Assembly (NCBI RefSeq): GCF_016905005.1
Contig: NZ_JADIKC010000005.1
Span: 1-64,000 of the forward strand
Reading direction: 5' to 3'
DNA: 64,000 nt
Origin: Dyella kyungheensis
GTDB lineage: Bacteria > Pseudomonadota > Gammaproteobacteria > Xanthomonadales > Rhodanobacteraceae
How positions within the stretch are numbered: position 1 is the stretch's first letter; every line of letters starts with the position of its first letter. The position numbers and the translations under genes are program-made. The notes beneath the pieces were generated by a model that saw only the letters and a program-made list of their open reading frames with translations, was not told where the DNA came from and searched no databases. Positions 17,524 to 26,680 of this stretch are shown here, piece after piece.

Positions 17524-20500
17524 GCGACCTGTTCGTGCCCGCCATCGTGCTGCTGATGGCCGGTAGCGCGATGCCCGCGCTGGCGCTGGCACAAGCGAAT
17601 GCGGCCGCGCCCAGCCCGCAGATGAAACAACTGCTCGATTCGGCGCGCGTGTGGCAGGCCAAGAACCGTCCCGACATGGCGCGCGGCATCGTGGAAAAAG
17701 CCTTGCTGATCGATCCCGCGCAGCCGGACGCACTGGCCTTGATGGGACAGATCGAACTCAGCTCCAACCGTCCCGCCGAAGCGGGGAAGCTGCTGCAGCA
17801 ACTGCAGCAACGCTATCCCCGGCATCCGGCAACGCTGGAACTGGCCGATGCCTACCGCCTTGCCACCACCGACAAGACCGCCCTGGCGCAAGCGCGCCTG
17901 GCCATGCGTACGGGCCAGTCCGCCGAGGCATGGCAGAAGATGCAGGCGTTGTTTCCGCGCGGCGCGCCCTCGGGTGCTCTCGCCGGCGACTACTACCGCG
18001 CCATGTCCGGGGCGGGCCAGCGCGACAGGGCGCTCAACGAGCTGCGCGAGCGCATGCGGCAGAACCCGGACGATCTCGGCCTGGCCTTGACGCTGGCGGA
18101 CATGTTGACCGACCGCGCGTCCACGCGGCTGGAAGGCCTGGAGATCATCTATCGCGTGTATCAGCGACAGGATGCCAACCGCCCGCAGGCACTTGAGCTG
18201 TGGCGGCGTGCGCTCAATGGCGCGGGCAGCGACGATCCCGCGTACTACCTCTGGTACCAGCGCTATCTCAAGGAAGTGCCCGACGACGACAACGCCAAGG
18301 AAGCGCTTGCGGCGCTGGCGAAGAAAGGCGGCGCCAACTACGTGCCGCCTGCGAAAGGCACGCAGCCGCAGGCGGAAGCTTCGGCCACACCATCGCCACC
18401 CTCGGCGACGTCGCGGCAGGGCGAAGCGATCGGTGAGCAGGGCCTGGCGAAGATGCGCGAGGGCAAGCACGACGAAGCGCGCGCCTTGTTTGCCCGCGCG
18501 TTGGCGCTCGATCCGGACAACGCCGGCAAATGGCGCAGCCTGATGGCCACCGCGAGCTTCTGGGGCAGCTTGTCCAAGGCCCGCGCCGCCAACGATCAGG
18601 GTCACCCGCAACAGGGCGAGGCGCTGGCACGCGAGGCATTGCGCCAACAACCGAACCAGGCTGACGCCAGCAAGGTGCTGGCCACCTCGCTGATGGCTCA
18701 GCGGAAGTGGCCCGAAGCAGAAGCGGTGCTGCGTCCCCTGGTTCAGGCGAAGAACCCGGACATCGATGCGCTGGAACTGCTGGCCAGGCTGCTGATCGAA
18801 ACGCATCGCACGGACGAGATCGCGCCGCTCATCACGCAGGCGGAACAGCGCTACACCGGTTCCGGCGATGCCATGGTGGGCTTGCGTGCGCAACTGCTTT
18901 CCATCGAAGCCGATCAGTCGATTGCCGAAGGCAAGAGCGGCTCCGCCGTGTTGAAGCTGGAAGAGGCCGTGCGCCTAAAGCCGAAGGACGCCTGGTTGCG
19001 TTACACGCTGGCACGCCAGTATCGCGACATCGGATTGCCCGCATTGGGGCGCGCGGTGATGGACGATGGATTGCGCACGACGGCGACGCCGGACATGCGC
19101 TACGCCAGCGCGCTTTACCTCAACTCGCTGGACGACATCGACACGGCCAGCAGCGTGCTTGCGCAGGTGCCGGCGAACGAGCGTTCCCAGGGCATGCGCG
19201 AGCTCGCGATCAATCTGAAGGCACAGCGCGATCTGCGCGAAGTGCGCCAGCTGGAAGCGCAGGGCCAACGGCAGCAAGCCGTCGCGCTGCTGGATCAGGT
19301 GACGTCCGATGTGCGCGACGATCCCCAGCTGCTAGCCAGCGTCGGGCGCGAATGGATCACCCTGGGCCAGCCCGACAAGGGCCTGGCGCTGGTGCGCGAC
19401 TGGCTGACCACGCATCCCGACGATCCGGCGATCGGCGTGCGCCTGCGCTACGGCGAACTGCTCGGTGCGGCCGATCGCGACGAGGAATGGCGGGCGTGGA
19501 TTGCCGATGCGCGCCAGCATCCGGGCGTCACCGCCGAACAGCAGGCGCAGTTCGACGACCAACTGCTGCGCCTGTCGCTGCGCAAGGCCGCGCGTCAGAT
19601 CGATGCCGGCGATCTCGCCACCGCCGAGCGCACGCTGGACGAGGTGCCCGAGGCCAGCAATAAGGAAAAGCGCTGGCTGCTTGCCCAGGCAGACCTGCGC
19701 GAGGCGCATCGCGATTACCACGGTGCAGAGACCTTCGCGCGCAAGGTATTGGACGACCATCCCGGCGATGCCGACGCCCGCCTCACCATCGCGCGGATGG
19801 AAGAGCGCATGGGGCACCGCAAAGCAGCGCAGGCCATCGTCGACCAGGTACTGGCCGATACCGCGCCCGAGGATGTCGACACGCGATTGGCCGTTGCCCG
19901 CCGCTACACCGCGATCGGGCGCAACGGGCAGGCACGCGAGGTGATCGATCCGTTGCGGGCGCAGTATCCCGATCGTTCCGACGTGACCTTGCAGTCGGGC
20001 CGCATCGCGCAATCGCAGGGCGATTACCAGGATGCCGCACAGCTCTATCGGAGCGCTGTGTCGCAGGAGCAGGGCGAAGGCGAGACGCCGAGTACGGAGG
20101 ATGGACTCACCTCGGCGCAGCGCGCTCTGCAAGGCCTGGAGGACCGGCGGCAAGGGCAGGTCGCCACGGCGGTCATCCAGTCCAACGAGTCGGGCAGCAG
20201 CGGCATGTCGCGCCTAGACGCCACCGAAATACCGGTCTATCTGCGCATTCCGGATGGCTATAGCGGACACTATTTCTTCCATGCCGATACGGTGTTGCTC
20301 AATGCAGGCACCTTGCCGGCGGACCGTATCGATCCGGCCTACCAGTTCGGCAAGATCGCTGCGCTCGGCAATGCCGGTCTGCATCCACTCGACCAGACCG
20401 ACAAGGGCGTTGCGTTCGCTGCGGGCTACGATTTCAGCGGTGCGAGCAACAGCTGGCGGGCCGACGTCGGCAGTTCGCCGGTGGGATTCACGGTCAACAA

Positions 20501-21302
20501 CGTACTCGGCGGCTTTCTCTACCGGCACGATTTCTACAGCTCGTCGGTGACCGTGGACGTCTCGCGTCGCCCCGTCACCAGCAGCCTGGTCTCGTACGCA
20601 GGCGCCCACGATCCGGTCACCGGCGAAAGCTGGGGTGGTGTCGTGCGCAGCGGCATGACCGTGCGCGGCGCGCAGGACGTGGGCATCACCACCGTGTTCG
20701 CCTCGGTGGGCTTTGGCGTGCTCACCGGCGACAACACCGAGACCAATCACGAATTCAAGGTACGCACCGGCATCGACTGGCCCGTGTACGTGGGCACCGA
20801 CCAGCGCTTCTCCAGCGGGCTGGTGATCAACTACTGGCACTACGCCAACAACCAGCACTTCTACACGTTCGGCAACGGCGGCTACTACAGCCCGGGTCGC
20901 TATTTCTCGGCATCCCTCCCGCTGGACTGGAGCGGGCGTTACAAGCGCTGGGCGTGGGAGGTGGAAGCCTCGCTGGGCAACTCCTCCACCCGCGAGGACG
21001 ATGCGCCGTATTTCCCCACGCGGCCCGACCTGCAACAGCAGGCGGTGGCGCGCATGGCCGCGGCGGATCTGGGAACGCCTTATTTCGGCACCGGCTCCGG
21101 CGGCGGTTTCAGCTATACGGTGGCTGCTGCGCTGGAATACCGGCTCACTCCGCATTGGGTGATCGGTTCGCGCTTCAAGCTCGATCGTTCACGCGATTAC
21201 GCGCCCAACCTTGGCACGATCTACCTTCGTTACTTCTTCGATCGGCAGCGGCTGCCGGTGCCGTATCCGCCCGACCCGGTCAAACCGTACTCCGCGTATT
21301 GA
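17505..21302 (+). CDS. bcsC: Cellulose export outer-membrane protein BcsC
   Basis: About 1265 aa with a GTG start at 17505 inside the end of bcsZ; GTG 17535 is an alternative. A hydrophobic signal (FVPAIVLLMAGSAMPALALA) leads into about 850 residues of tetratricopeptide repeats that scaffold the periplasmic complex (for example LDSARVWQAKNRPDMARGI, EALAREALRQQPNQADASKV). The C-terminal 360 residues (from about SRLDATEIPVYLRIPDGYSG) form the outer-membrane beta-barrel through which cellulose leaves the cell, ending in alternating aromatic strands. An Ala/Pro/Ser linker lies near residue 290. The long upstream frame to 16656 is only a shadow of bcsZ. Confidence 0.92.
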   Translation: MSRAALGDLFVPAIVLLMAGSAMPALALAQANAAAPSPQMKQLLDSARVWQAKNRPDMARGIVEKALLIDPAQPDALALMGQIELSSNRPAEAGKLLQQLQQRYPRHPATLELADAYRLATTDKTALAQARLAMRTGQSAEAWQKMQALFPRGAPSGALAGDYYRAMSGAGQRDRALNELRERMRQNPDDLGLALTLADMLTDRASTRLEGLEIIYRVYQRQDANRPQALELWRRALNGAGSDDPAYYLWYQRYLKEVPDDDNAKEALAALAKKGGANYVPPAKGTQPQAEASATPSPPSATSRQGEAIGEQGLAKMREGKHDEARALFARALALDPDNAGKWRSLMATASFWGSLSKARAANDQGHPQQGEALAREALRQQPNQADASKVLATSLMAQRKWPEAEAVLRPLVQAKNPDIDALELLARLLIETHRTDEIAPLITQAEQRYTGSGDAMVGLRAQLLSIEADQSIAEGKSGSAVLKLEEAVRLKPKDAWLRYTLARQYRDIGLPALGRAVMDDGLRTTATPDMRYASALYLNSLDDIDTASSVLAQVPANERSQGMRELAINLKAQRDLREVRQLEAQGQRQQAVALLDQVTSDVRDDPQLLASVGREWITLGQPDKGLALVRDWLTTHPDDPAIGVRLRYGELLGAADRDEEWRAWIADARQHPGVTAEQQAQFDDQLLRLSLRKAARQIDAGDLATAERTLDEVPEASNKEKRWLLAQADLREAHRDYHGAETFARKVLDDHPGDADARLTIARMEERMGHRKAAQAIVDQVLADTAPEDVDTRLAVARRYTAIGRNGQAREVIDPLRAQYPDRSDVTLQSGRIAQSQGDYQDAAQLYRSAVSQEQGEGETPSTEDGLTSAQRALQGLEDRRQGQVATAVIQSNESGSSGMSRLDATEIPVYLRIPDGYSGHYFFHADTVLLNAGTLPADRIDPAYQFGKIAALGNAGLHPLDQTDKGVAFAAGYDFSGASNSWRADVGSSPVGFTVNNVLGGFLYRHDFYSSSVTVDVSRRPVTSSLVSYAGAHDPVTGESWGGVVRSGMTVRGAQDVGITTVFASVGFGVLTGDNTETNHEFKVRTGIDWPVYVGTDQRFSSGLVINYWHYANNQHFYTFGNGGYYSPGRYFSASLPLDWSGRYKRWAWEVEASLGNSSTREDDAPYFPTRPDLQQQAVARMAAADLGTPYFGTGSGGGFSYTVAAALEYRLTPHWVIGSRFKLDRSRDYAPNLGTIYLRYFFDRQRLPVPYPPDPVKPYSAY

Positions 21303-21331
21303 ACCGGTGAGCTGAAACCCAGGGACACGCC

Positions 21332-23095
21332 GTGACGAATCCTCCTCCTCCTTCCTCTTCCGAACCGACCGACCGGGCGACCTCGCGCGCACGGCTGCGG
21401 CTGAATCAGTCGCTGGCCATCGAAGGACTGCCTTCGTCGTTGTCGGCCCTGGCCACGGGGCAGGTGTATGCGGTGTACGCGAGTCGTTCGCCGGCACGCG
21501 ATGCGTTGTTCTGGAAGACGGCAGCGAACGCGCTACAGACGCCGGTGACGGTGATCTCCACGCGCTCGGCCGAGGATGTGACGCATGGTTTGCGCCAGCA
21601 TGGCATGGACATCGACCACGCCGGCGCGGTGCATCCCAAAGCCAATGTGTGCTCCTTGCATCTTCCGCCCGATCGCGACGGCTGCGATGTGCTGATGGAA
21701 TCGCTGCAGGCCTTGTCCGCGCAATGCAGCACGCCGGCCAGCCAGTTCCTGGTGGAGGGCGTGGCCGCGTGCTTCGCCTGGCAGGACCGTGCCGCGCTGA
21801 TCCGGCAGGGCGCGGCGCTCGCCGGTTGGTGCGCGCAGACGCGGCACACGGTGTTGCTGGTGATGCTGCCGCCGCTGGTGGAACACAGCGGCGATTTCCG
21901 GCCGCTCAACGACTTCCAGATCCAGTTCGCCGGCGCGGCGCAGCTGGTGCACGAGCAGGGCGAGTTCCGTTGGGAAGTGGCGTTCTGGCGCGACCATCGC
22001 GGTGCGCTGTCCGCCAACGAATCCATTCCCCTGCGTTTCTCCGGCCACGACCATCGCCTGGTGGCCGTACTCGACGCCGACCAGGAAGGCAGCGAAAGCA
22101 TCGGCATGCTGGCGCCCGATGAAAGCGTGGTGATGGTGGCGCACGGCGCGGTGGCGCGTGAACGCGTGGTGCCCAAAGGCTGGCAGGTGCTGCCCGACAA
22201 CGATGCGCTGACCTCGGCGGCCAGCCGCGCGGTGGCCGCGACCGTGATCCTGCACTACGGCATCAACGAGAGCCTGGCGACGCTGGCCAAGCAGGTGAAC
22301 TTCCTGCGCCGCCAGTGCGGCAAGGCGCTGAAGATCCTCATTCGCGAGGACAACGTCAGCATCCGCTACGAACTGCTGATGCTGACCCTGGGCGCCAACG
22401 CCATCATCCCGCGCAGCATGCCGATGGCCCAGGTGGAGATAGCGGTGGACGGCGTGCAGGGCCAGCTGTTCTCGCGGCCGGTGCCCGATGATTATCGCAG
22501 TGCGCTGTCGGCCGCGATGCGCGACTCCACCACCGGCTACGTGCCGGCGCATCGCTTCATTCAACTCGTGCGCGAGGCAGTGGAGCGCAGCCGCCCGATT
22601 CGGCTGCCGAACGTGCTGCTGCGTCTGCCGCTGGAACGCGATGTGGCCAGCATCGATGCGCTGCAGGCCTGTCGCGTCCGTCGCACCGGCGATCTGTGCA
22701 CCGCCAGCGGCGACAGCCTGTACGTGTTCTTCTTTGCCTGCCACGTGGAATACGCCGGCCAGGCGATGGAGAAAGTGTTCGAACGCCCGTTGTCCGAACT
22801 GTTCCGCGGCGAGCTGCGTTGCGGCGACCGCGAAACCATCTACTCCACGCTCGATGGCCTGGCTGAGGAAATCGCCGAACTGCCGCCGCCCGATTACACC
22901 GGCCTGGTCGCGCCTGCCGAGCCCGTCGCACCGCTTATGGAGGTGGCCGAGCCGAACGCTGATAGCGAATCCATTAGCGACGCGAAACCAGGCGTTCTAC
23001 CGATCCTTGCGGCGGCCGACACCCTGGGCGTTGCGACAGCCGCCACGCGGCGGCCGCCACGTCCGGCATCGCTGCCGCTGAAAGTGCAGAGGTAA
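21332..23095 (+). CDS. bcsE: c-di-GMP-binding cellulose regulator BcsE
   Basis: 587 aa with a GTG start preceded by AGGGA. The N-terminal part resembles the degenerate NTPase/REC-like modules of BcsE. The C-terminal GIL domain carries the I-site-like RxGD motif Arg451-Thr-Gly-Asp454, matching the c-di-GMP-binding RxGD of E. coli BcsE. Conserved stretches include ILHYGINESLATLAKQVNFL and LKILIREDNVSIRYELLMLTLGAN. An Ala/Pro/Glu-rich tail of about 60 residues follows. In E. coli it binds BcsF and the BcsQ/R subcomplex at the membrane to boost synthesis. Here it lies inside the synthase operon, not in a separate bcsEFG unit. Confidence 0.9.
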   Translation: MTNPPPPSSSEPTDRATSRARLRLNQSLAIEGLPSSLSALATGQVYAVYASRSPARDALFWKTAANALQTPVTVISTRSAEDVTHGLRQHGMDIDHAGAVHPKANVCSLHLPPDRDGCDVLMESLQALSAQCSTPASQFLVEGVAACFAWQDRAALIRQGAALAGWCAQTRHTVLLVMLPPLVEHSGDFRPLNDFQIQFAGAAQLVHEQGEFRWEVAFWRDHRGALSANESIPLRFSGHDHRLVAVLDADQEGSESIGMLAPDESVVMVAHGAVARERVVPKGWQVLPDNDALTSAASRAVAATVILHYGINESLATLAKQVNFLRRQCGKALKILIREDNVSIRYELLMLTLGANAIIPRSMPMAQVEIAVDGVQGQLFSRPVPDDYRSALSAAMRDSTTGYVPAHRFIQLVREAVERSRPIRLPNVLLRLPLERDVASIDALQACRVRRTGDLCTASGDSLYVFFFACHVEYAGQAMEKVFERPLSELFRGELRCGDRETIYSTLDGLAEEIAELPPPDYTGLVAPAEPVAPLMEVAEPNADSESISDAKPGVLPILAAADTLGVATAATRRPPRPASLPLKVQR

Positions 23096-23101
23096 GGGCA
23101 G

Positions 23102-23302
23102 ATGAACACGTTCTTCGGTTACTTCATCTGGGGTTTGATTCTCGCCGCGCCGCTGTGGTGGCTGTGGTGGCGATTGCGCGTGGGTTCCCTGTTGTCGCGT
23201 TCGCGCTCGCTGCTGCGCCGCCGCTCCGTCCAGTTGCCGCCGCAGCTGGAAGGGTTGGTGATTCTTGGCAAACGTCAGGGAGGCGGCGGGAGAAAAGCAT
23301 GA
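23102..23302 (+). CDS. bcsF: Small membrane protein BcsF
   Basis: 66 aa. One N-terminal TM helix (FGYFIWGLILAAPLWWLWWRL) is followed by an Arg-rich cytoplasmic tail. Size, topology and position directly after bcsE match BcsF, which anchors BcsE to the inner membrane in E. coli. The sequence is poorly conserved, so the call rests mainly on context. Its stop overlaps the bcsQ start (ATGA), implying coupling. Confidence 0.8.
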   Translation: MNTFFGYFIWGLILAAPLWWLWWRLRVGSLLSRSRSLLRRRSVQLPPQLEGLVILGKRQGGGGRKA

Positions 23303-24105
23303 AGACGATTGCCATCGTTTCCCCAGTAGGCGGCGCGGGCCGAAGCATGCTCACGGCGGCGCTTGCGGGTCTGTTGACCGAGCGTCGGCACGCCGTGCTG
23401 GCGGTCGAATGCGATCCGCGCAACGTGCTCACGTTTTACTGCGGCCAGCGCGTGCCGGCGCGGCAAGGCCTGGTATCGCACGTGCTGTCGCCCACCGACG
23501 ACTGGAGCGAGGCGGCGCTGCAGACGGACGATGGCGTGCTCTGGTTGCCGTGGGGCGGGGCGCGCGGCGATGGTCGTGGACCGGATGCGGACACGGCTGC
23601 CGCCATCGCCACGGGCTTGCACCTGCAGGCGACCTGGTTGCGCGATTTGCTGGCCCGCGTCGATCTGGCGGGGCACAGCGTGGCTCTGGTCGACACGCCC
23701 ACCTGGCCATCGGTGCATGCGGCGCAGGCGATCACAGCGGCCGATCTGGTGATGGTGGTGGTTCCGCCCGAGCCGTTGGCGTGTGCCACGTTGCCGCGCC
23801 TGCGCAGCGAACTGAAGGCGCTCGGCAAGCAGGCCGTGTACGTAGCCAATGCCGTGTCGCCGGCATCGCAGCTGCATACCGACATCCTCGCGTTGCTGCG
23901 CGGCAGCCTGGGCGCGGAGTTGTCCGCCTATCGCGTGCACGCGGATTCGGGCATTCCCGAAGCCCTGGCCCGCGACGAAAGCTTCGTGCACAGCGCACCG
24001 CATTCGCAGGCGGCGCATGACATGCATGGCCTGGCGACATGGCTTTCCAACTGGATTCGCCAGGCCTACGCCGGCGGCGCGCAAACAGCGGGGGGCTCCG
24101 CATGA
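23299..24105 (+). CDS. bcsQ: ParA/MinD-like ATPase BcsQ (YhjQ)
   Basis: 268 aa SIMIBI-class ATPase. The P-loop region is VSPVGGAGRSMLTAAL: relative to the deviant Walker A KGGxGK[ST], the signature lysine is Val10 and the P-loop lysine is Arg15. E. coli BcsQ also departs here (RGGVGTTT, from memory), so loose motifs may be a family trait. VALVDTPTWPS is the Walker A' region and VVVPPEPLACATLPRL is typical of the fold. BcsQ with BcsR and BcsE builds the regulatory vestibule under BcsA and helps polar placement. Start overlaps bcsF; stop overlaps bcsA. Confidence 0.88.
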   Translation: MKTIAIVSPVGGAGRSMLTAALAGLLTERRHAVLAVECDPRNVLTFYCGQRVPARQGLVSHVLSPTDDWSEAALQTDDGVLWLPWGGARGDGRGPDADTAAAIATGLHLQATWLRDLLARVDLAGHSVALVDTPTWPSVHAAQAITAADLVMVVVPPEPLACATLPRLRSELKALGKQAVYVANAVSPASQLHTDILALLRGSLGAELSAYRVHADSGIPEALARDESFVHSAPHSQAAHDMHGLATWLSNWIRQAYAGGAQTAGGSA

Positions 24106-26669
24106 AGCCGGCTGCGGCCCTGCCGAAATGGTCGCGCGTGCGGCACTCGCTGGCGCGGCGACTGGGCGTGGAGGCCGAGGCAGGGCGCGGCGCATGGCTG
24201 CTGCGATTGCTCTTTCGCGCACCGCCACCGGGGCAACGGGATTGGCCAGCGCTCTGGGCCGAGCGCCTGGGGCGCTATCTGCGCTCGGAGTTGGCTTTGG
24301 GCGAGAACGAAAGCCATGCGACCTGGCTCAAGCGCGTGTTCTTCCGCCAGCGCCGCCGTCGTGCGCATCTGGCAACGAATCTGCGCAGCGCGCGACATCA
24401 TCGTGGCGCGCGTCGTCGTTCGATGTTGCTGGGCCGTATCGGCCACTGGCTGGCGCCGGCCTATGGCGTCGTCGGTCGGGCTGGGCATGCGGTGTCGTCG
24501 CGGTTGCCCACGGTGCCTTGGGCGCGCGTGAGCGAACGCGTGAACGTGTGGTCGTCCGGACTGGATCGCGTGCCTCATCTCAAGCCGGTGATCCTGCTGC
24601 TGGCTGCCATGGTGGCGGTGGGGTTCTGGACCACGCCGCTGCCTATCGGTGGGCAGTTCCGCCTGTTTATCGCCGTCAGCGTGGTGATGATCGTCGTGCG
24701 GCGTATTCCCGGTCGCTGGCCGACCATGCTGATGGTCTCGCTGTCGATCCTGATGACGGGACGCTACATGTGGTGGCGCATCACGCAGACGCTGATCTTC
24801 GCCACACCGGTCGAGGCCGTCTTCGGCTATCTGCTGTTCGCGGCCGAGATCTATACCTGGATCGTGCTGTTCTTCGGCTATATCCAGACCGCATGGCCGC
24901 TGAACCGTCAGCCCAAGCCGTTGCCGGAAGACACGGACAGCTGGCCCACAGTGGATGTCTATATCCCGACCTACAACGAGCCGCTGTCCGTGGTGAGTCC
25001 CGCAGTGTTGGCGGCCAAGAGCATGGACTGGCCGCGCGACAAGCTGCGCGTGTACCTGCTGGACGACGGCAGCCGCGAGGAATTCCATCGTTACGCCAAC
25101 GAGGTGGGCGTGGGTTACCTCACCCGCGAGGAGCACCGCTACGCCAAGGCCGGCAACATCAATCATGCGCTGGCGATGACCAGCGGTGAGTTCATCGCCA
25201 TTTTCGACTGCGACCACATTCCCACGCGGTCGTTCCTGCAGACCACCATGGGCGAGCTCATTTCCGATCCCAAGTGCGCGATGGTGCAGACGCCGCACCA
25301 CTTTTTCTCGCCCGACCCGTTCGAGCGCAACTACGACACCTTCCTGCGCATTCCCAACGAGGGAAGCCTGTTCTACGGGCTGATCCAGGACGGCAACGAT
25401 TTCTGGAACGCCACCTTCTTCTGCGGCTCATGCGCGGTCATCCGCCGGGCGCCGCTGATGGAAATCGGCGGCATCGCGATCGAGACGGTCACCGAGGATG
25501 CGCATACCTCGCTCAAGCTGCACCGGCGCGGCTACCGCACCGCCTATCTGCGCATCGTGCAGGCGGCCGGGCTGGCCACGGAAAGCCTGTCCGGGCATAT
25601 CGGCCAGCGCATCCGCTGGGCGCGCGGGATGGCGCAGATCTTCCGGCTCGACAATCCGTGGCTGCGCAAGGGCCTCACCTTCTTCCAGCGCATCTGCTAC
25701 AGCAACGCGATGCTGCATTTCTTCTACGGCATTCCGCGGCTGATCTTCCTGTTCATGCCGTGCGCCTATCTGTTCTTCGGCCTGCATGTGTTCGGCGCGG
25801 ACGCGATCTCGGTGATGGCCTATGTGTTGCCGTACCTGTTCGTCTCGGGGTTGGCGAACTCGCGCATCCAGGGACAGTACCGCCACTCGTTCTGGGCCGA
25901 GGTCTACGAATCGGTGCTGGCGTGGTACACCGTGCTGCCCACCACGATCGCCTTCATCAACCCCAAGAAGGGCAAGTTCAACGTCACCGCGAAGGGCGGC
26001 CTGATCGAACAGGAGTACCTCGACTGGGCCACCTCCAAGCCGTACGTGTGGTTGCTGGCGGTGAATATCGCCGCGCTGGTGGCGGGCATCGTGCGCATGT
26101 TCACCACGCAACGCGACGAGCCGGCCACCGTGCTGATGAACATGGTGTGGGCCTTGTTCAACGTGGCGATGCTGGGCGCCGCCGTGGGCGTGGCCAAGGA
26201 GGCGAGGCAGGTGCGCGTATCGCACCACGTGCCCTTGTGCGTGCCGGCCACGCTGGTGCTGCCCAACGGCAAGACCATTGCCTGCCGCACGGAGAACTAT
26301 TCCACCGGCGGCCTGGGCATCGTGCTGCCGGAGGAACTAGTCATGGAACGCGGCCATGCGCTGGGCGTGGCCTTGTCGCGCGGCGACATCGACTACTACT
26401 TTCCAGCCGTGGTGGCGCGCAACAACGGTGTGCACCTGGGGCTGAAATTCGAGGACTGGTCGCATGAACGGGAGACGCAGCTGATCCAGTGCACGTTCGG
26501 CCGCGCAGACGCCTGGGTTCGCTGGGAAGAGGAACTGGTTCCCGATGCGCCGCTGCACAGTTTTGTGGAAGTGATCGAGATGGGCTACCAGGGCGTGCTT
26601 CGTCTGTTCGACGCCGGACTGGATGCCGTCGAGGCGACCGTGCTGCGCCGACCGCGCCAGTCGGGCTAA
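24102..26669 (+). CDS. bcsA: Cellulose synthase catalytic subunit BcsA
   Basis: 855 aa GT2 processive glycosyltransferase of the inner membrane. Catalytic motifs: DDG (Asp321-Asp322), DCD (369-371), TED with the catalytic base Asp466, QRIRW (502-506), and gating loop FNVTAKG. TM helices flank the GT domain. The C-terminal PilZ domain has the second motif intact (NYSTGG, 732-737), but the RxxxR region reads RVSHH, with Arg705 kept and His709 at the second arginine. An N-terminal basic extension of about 150 residues precedes the first TM helix. It polymerises UDP-glucose to beta-1,4-glucan under c-di-GMP control. ATG 24102 overlaps the bcsQ stop. Confidence 0.96.
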   Translation: MKPAAALPKWSRVRHSLARRLGVEAEAGRGAWLLRLLFRAPPPGQRDWPALWAERLGRYLRSELALGENESHATWLKRVFFRQRRRRAHLATNLRSARHHRGARRRSMLLGRIGHWLAPAYGVVGRAGHAVSSRLPTVPWARVSERVNVWSSGLDRVPHLKPVILLLAAMVAVGFWTTPLPIGGQFRLFIAVSVVMIVVRRIPGRWPTMLMVSLSILMTGRYMWWRITQTLIFATPVEAVFGYLLFAAEIYTWIVLFFGYIQTAWPLNRQPKPLPEDTDSWPTVDVYIPTYNEPLSVVSPAVLAAKSMDWPRDKLRVYLLDDGSREEFHRYANEVGVGYLTREEHRYAKAGNINHALAMTSGEFIAIFDCDHIPTRSFLQTTMGELISDPKCAMVQTPHHFFSPDPFERNYDTFLRIPNEGSLFYGLIQDGNDFWNATFFCGSCAVIRRAPLMEIGGIAIETVTEDAHTSLKLHRRGYRTAYLRIVQAAGLATESLSGHIGQRIRWARGMAQIFRLDNPWLRKGLTFFQRICYSNAMLHFFYGIPRLIFLFMPCAYLFFGLHVFGADAISVMAYVLPYLFVSGLANSRIQGQYRHSFWAEVYESVLAWYTVLPTTIAFINPKKGKFNVTAKGGLIEQEYLDWATSKPYVWLLAVNIAALVAGIVRMFTTQRDEPATVLMNMVWALFNVAMLGAAVGVAKEARQVRVSHHVPLCVPATLVLPNGKTIACRTENYSTGGLGIVLPEELVMERGHALGVALSRGDIDYYFPAVVARNNGVHLGLKFEDWSHERETQLIQCTFGRADAWVRWEEELVPDAPLHSFVEVIEMGYQGVLRLFDAGLDAVEATVLRRPRQSG

Positions 26670-26680
26670 CGGAGTAACGC

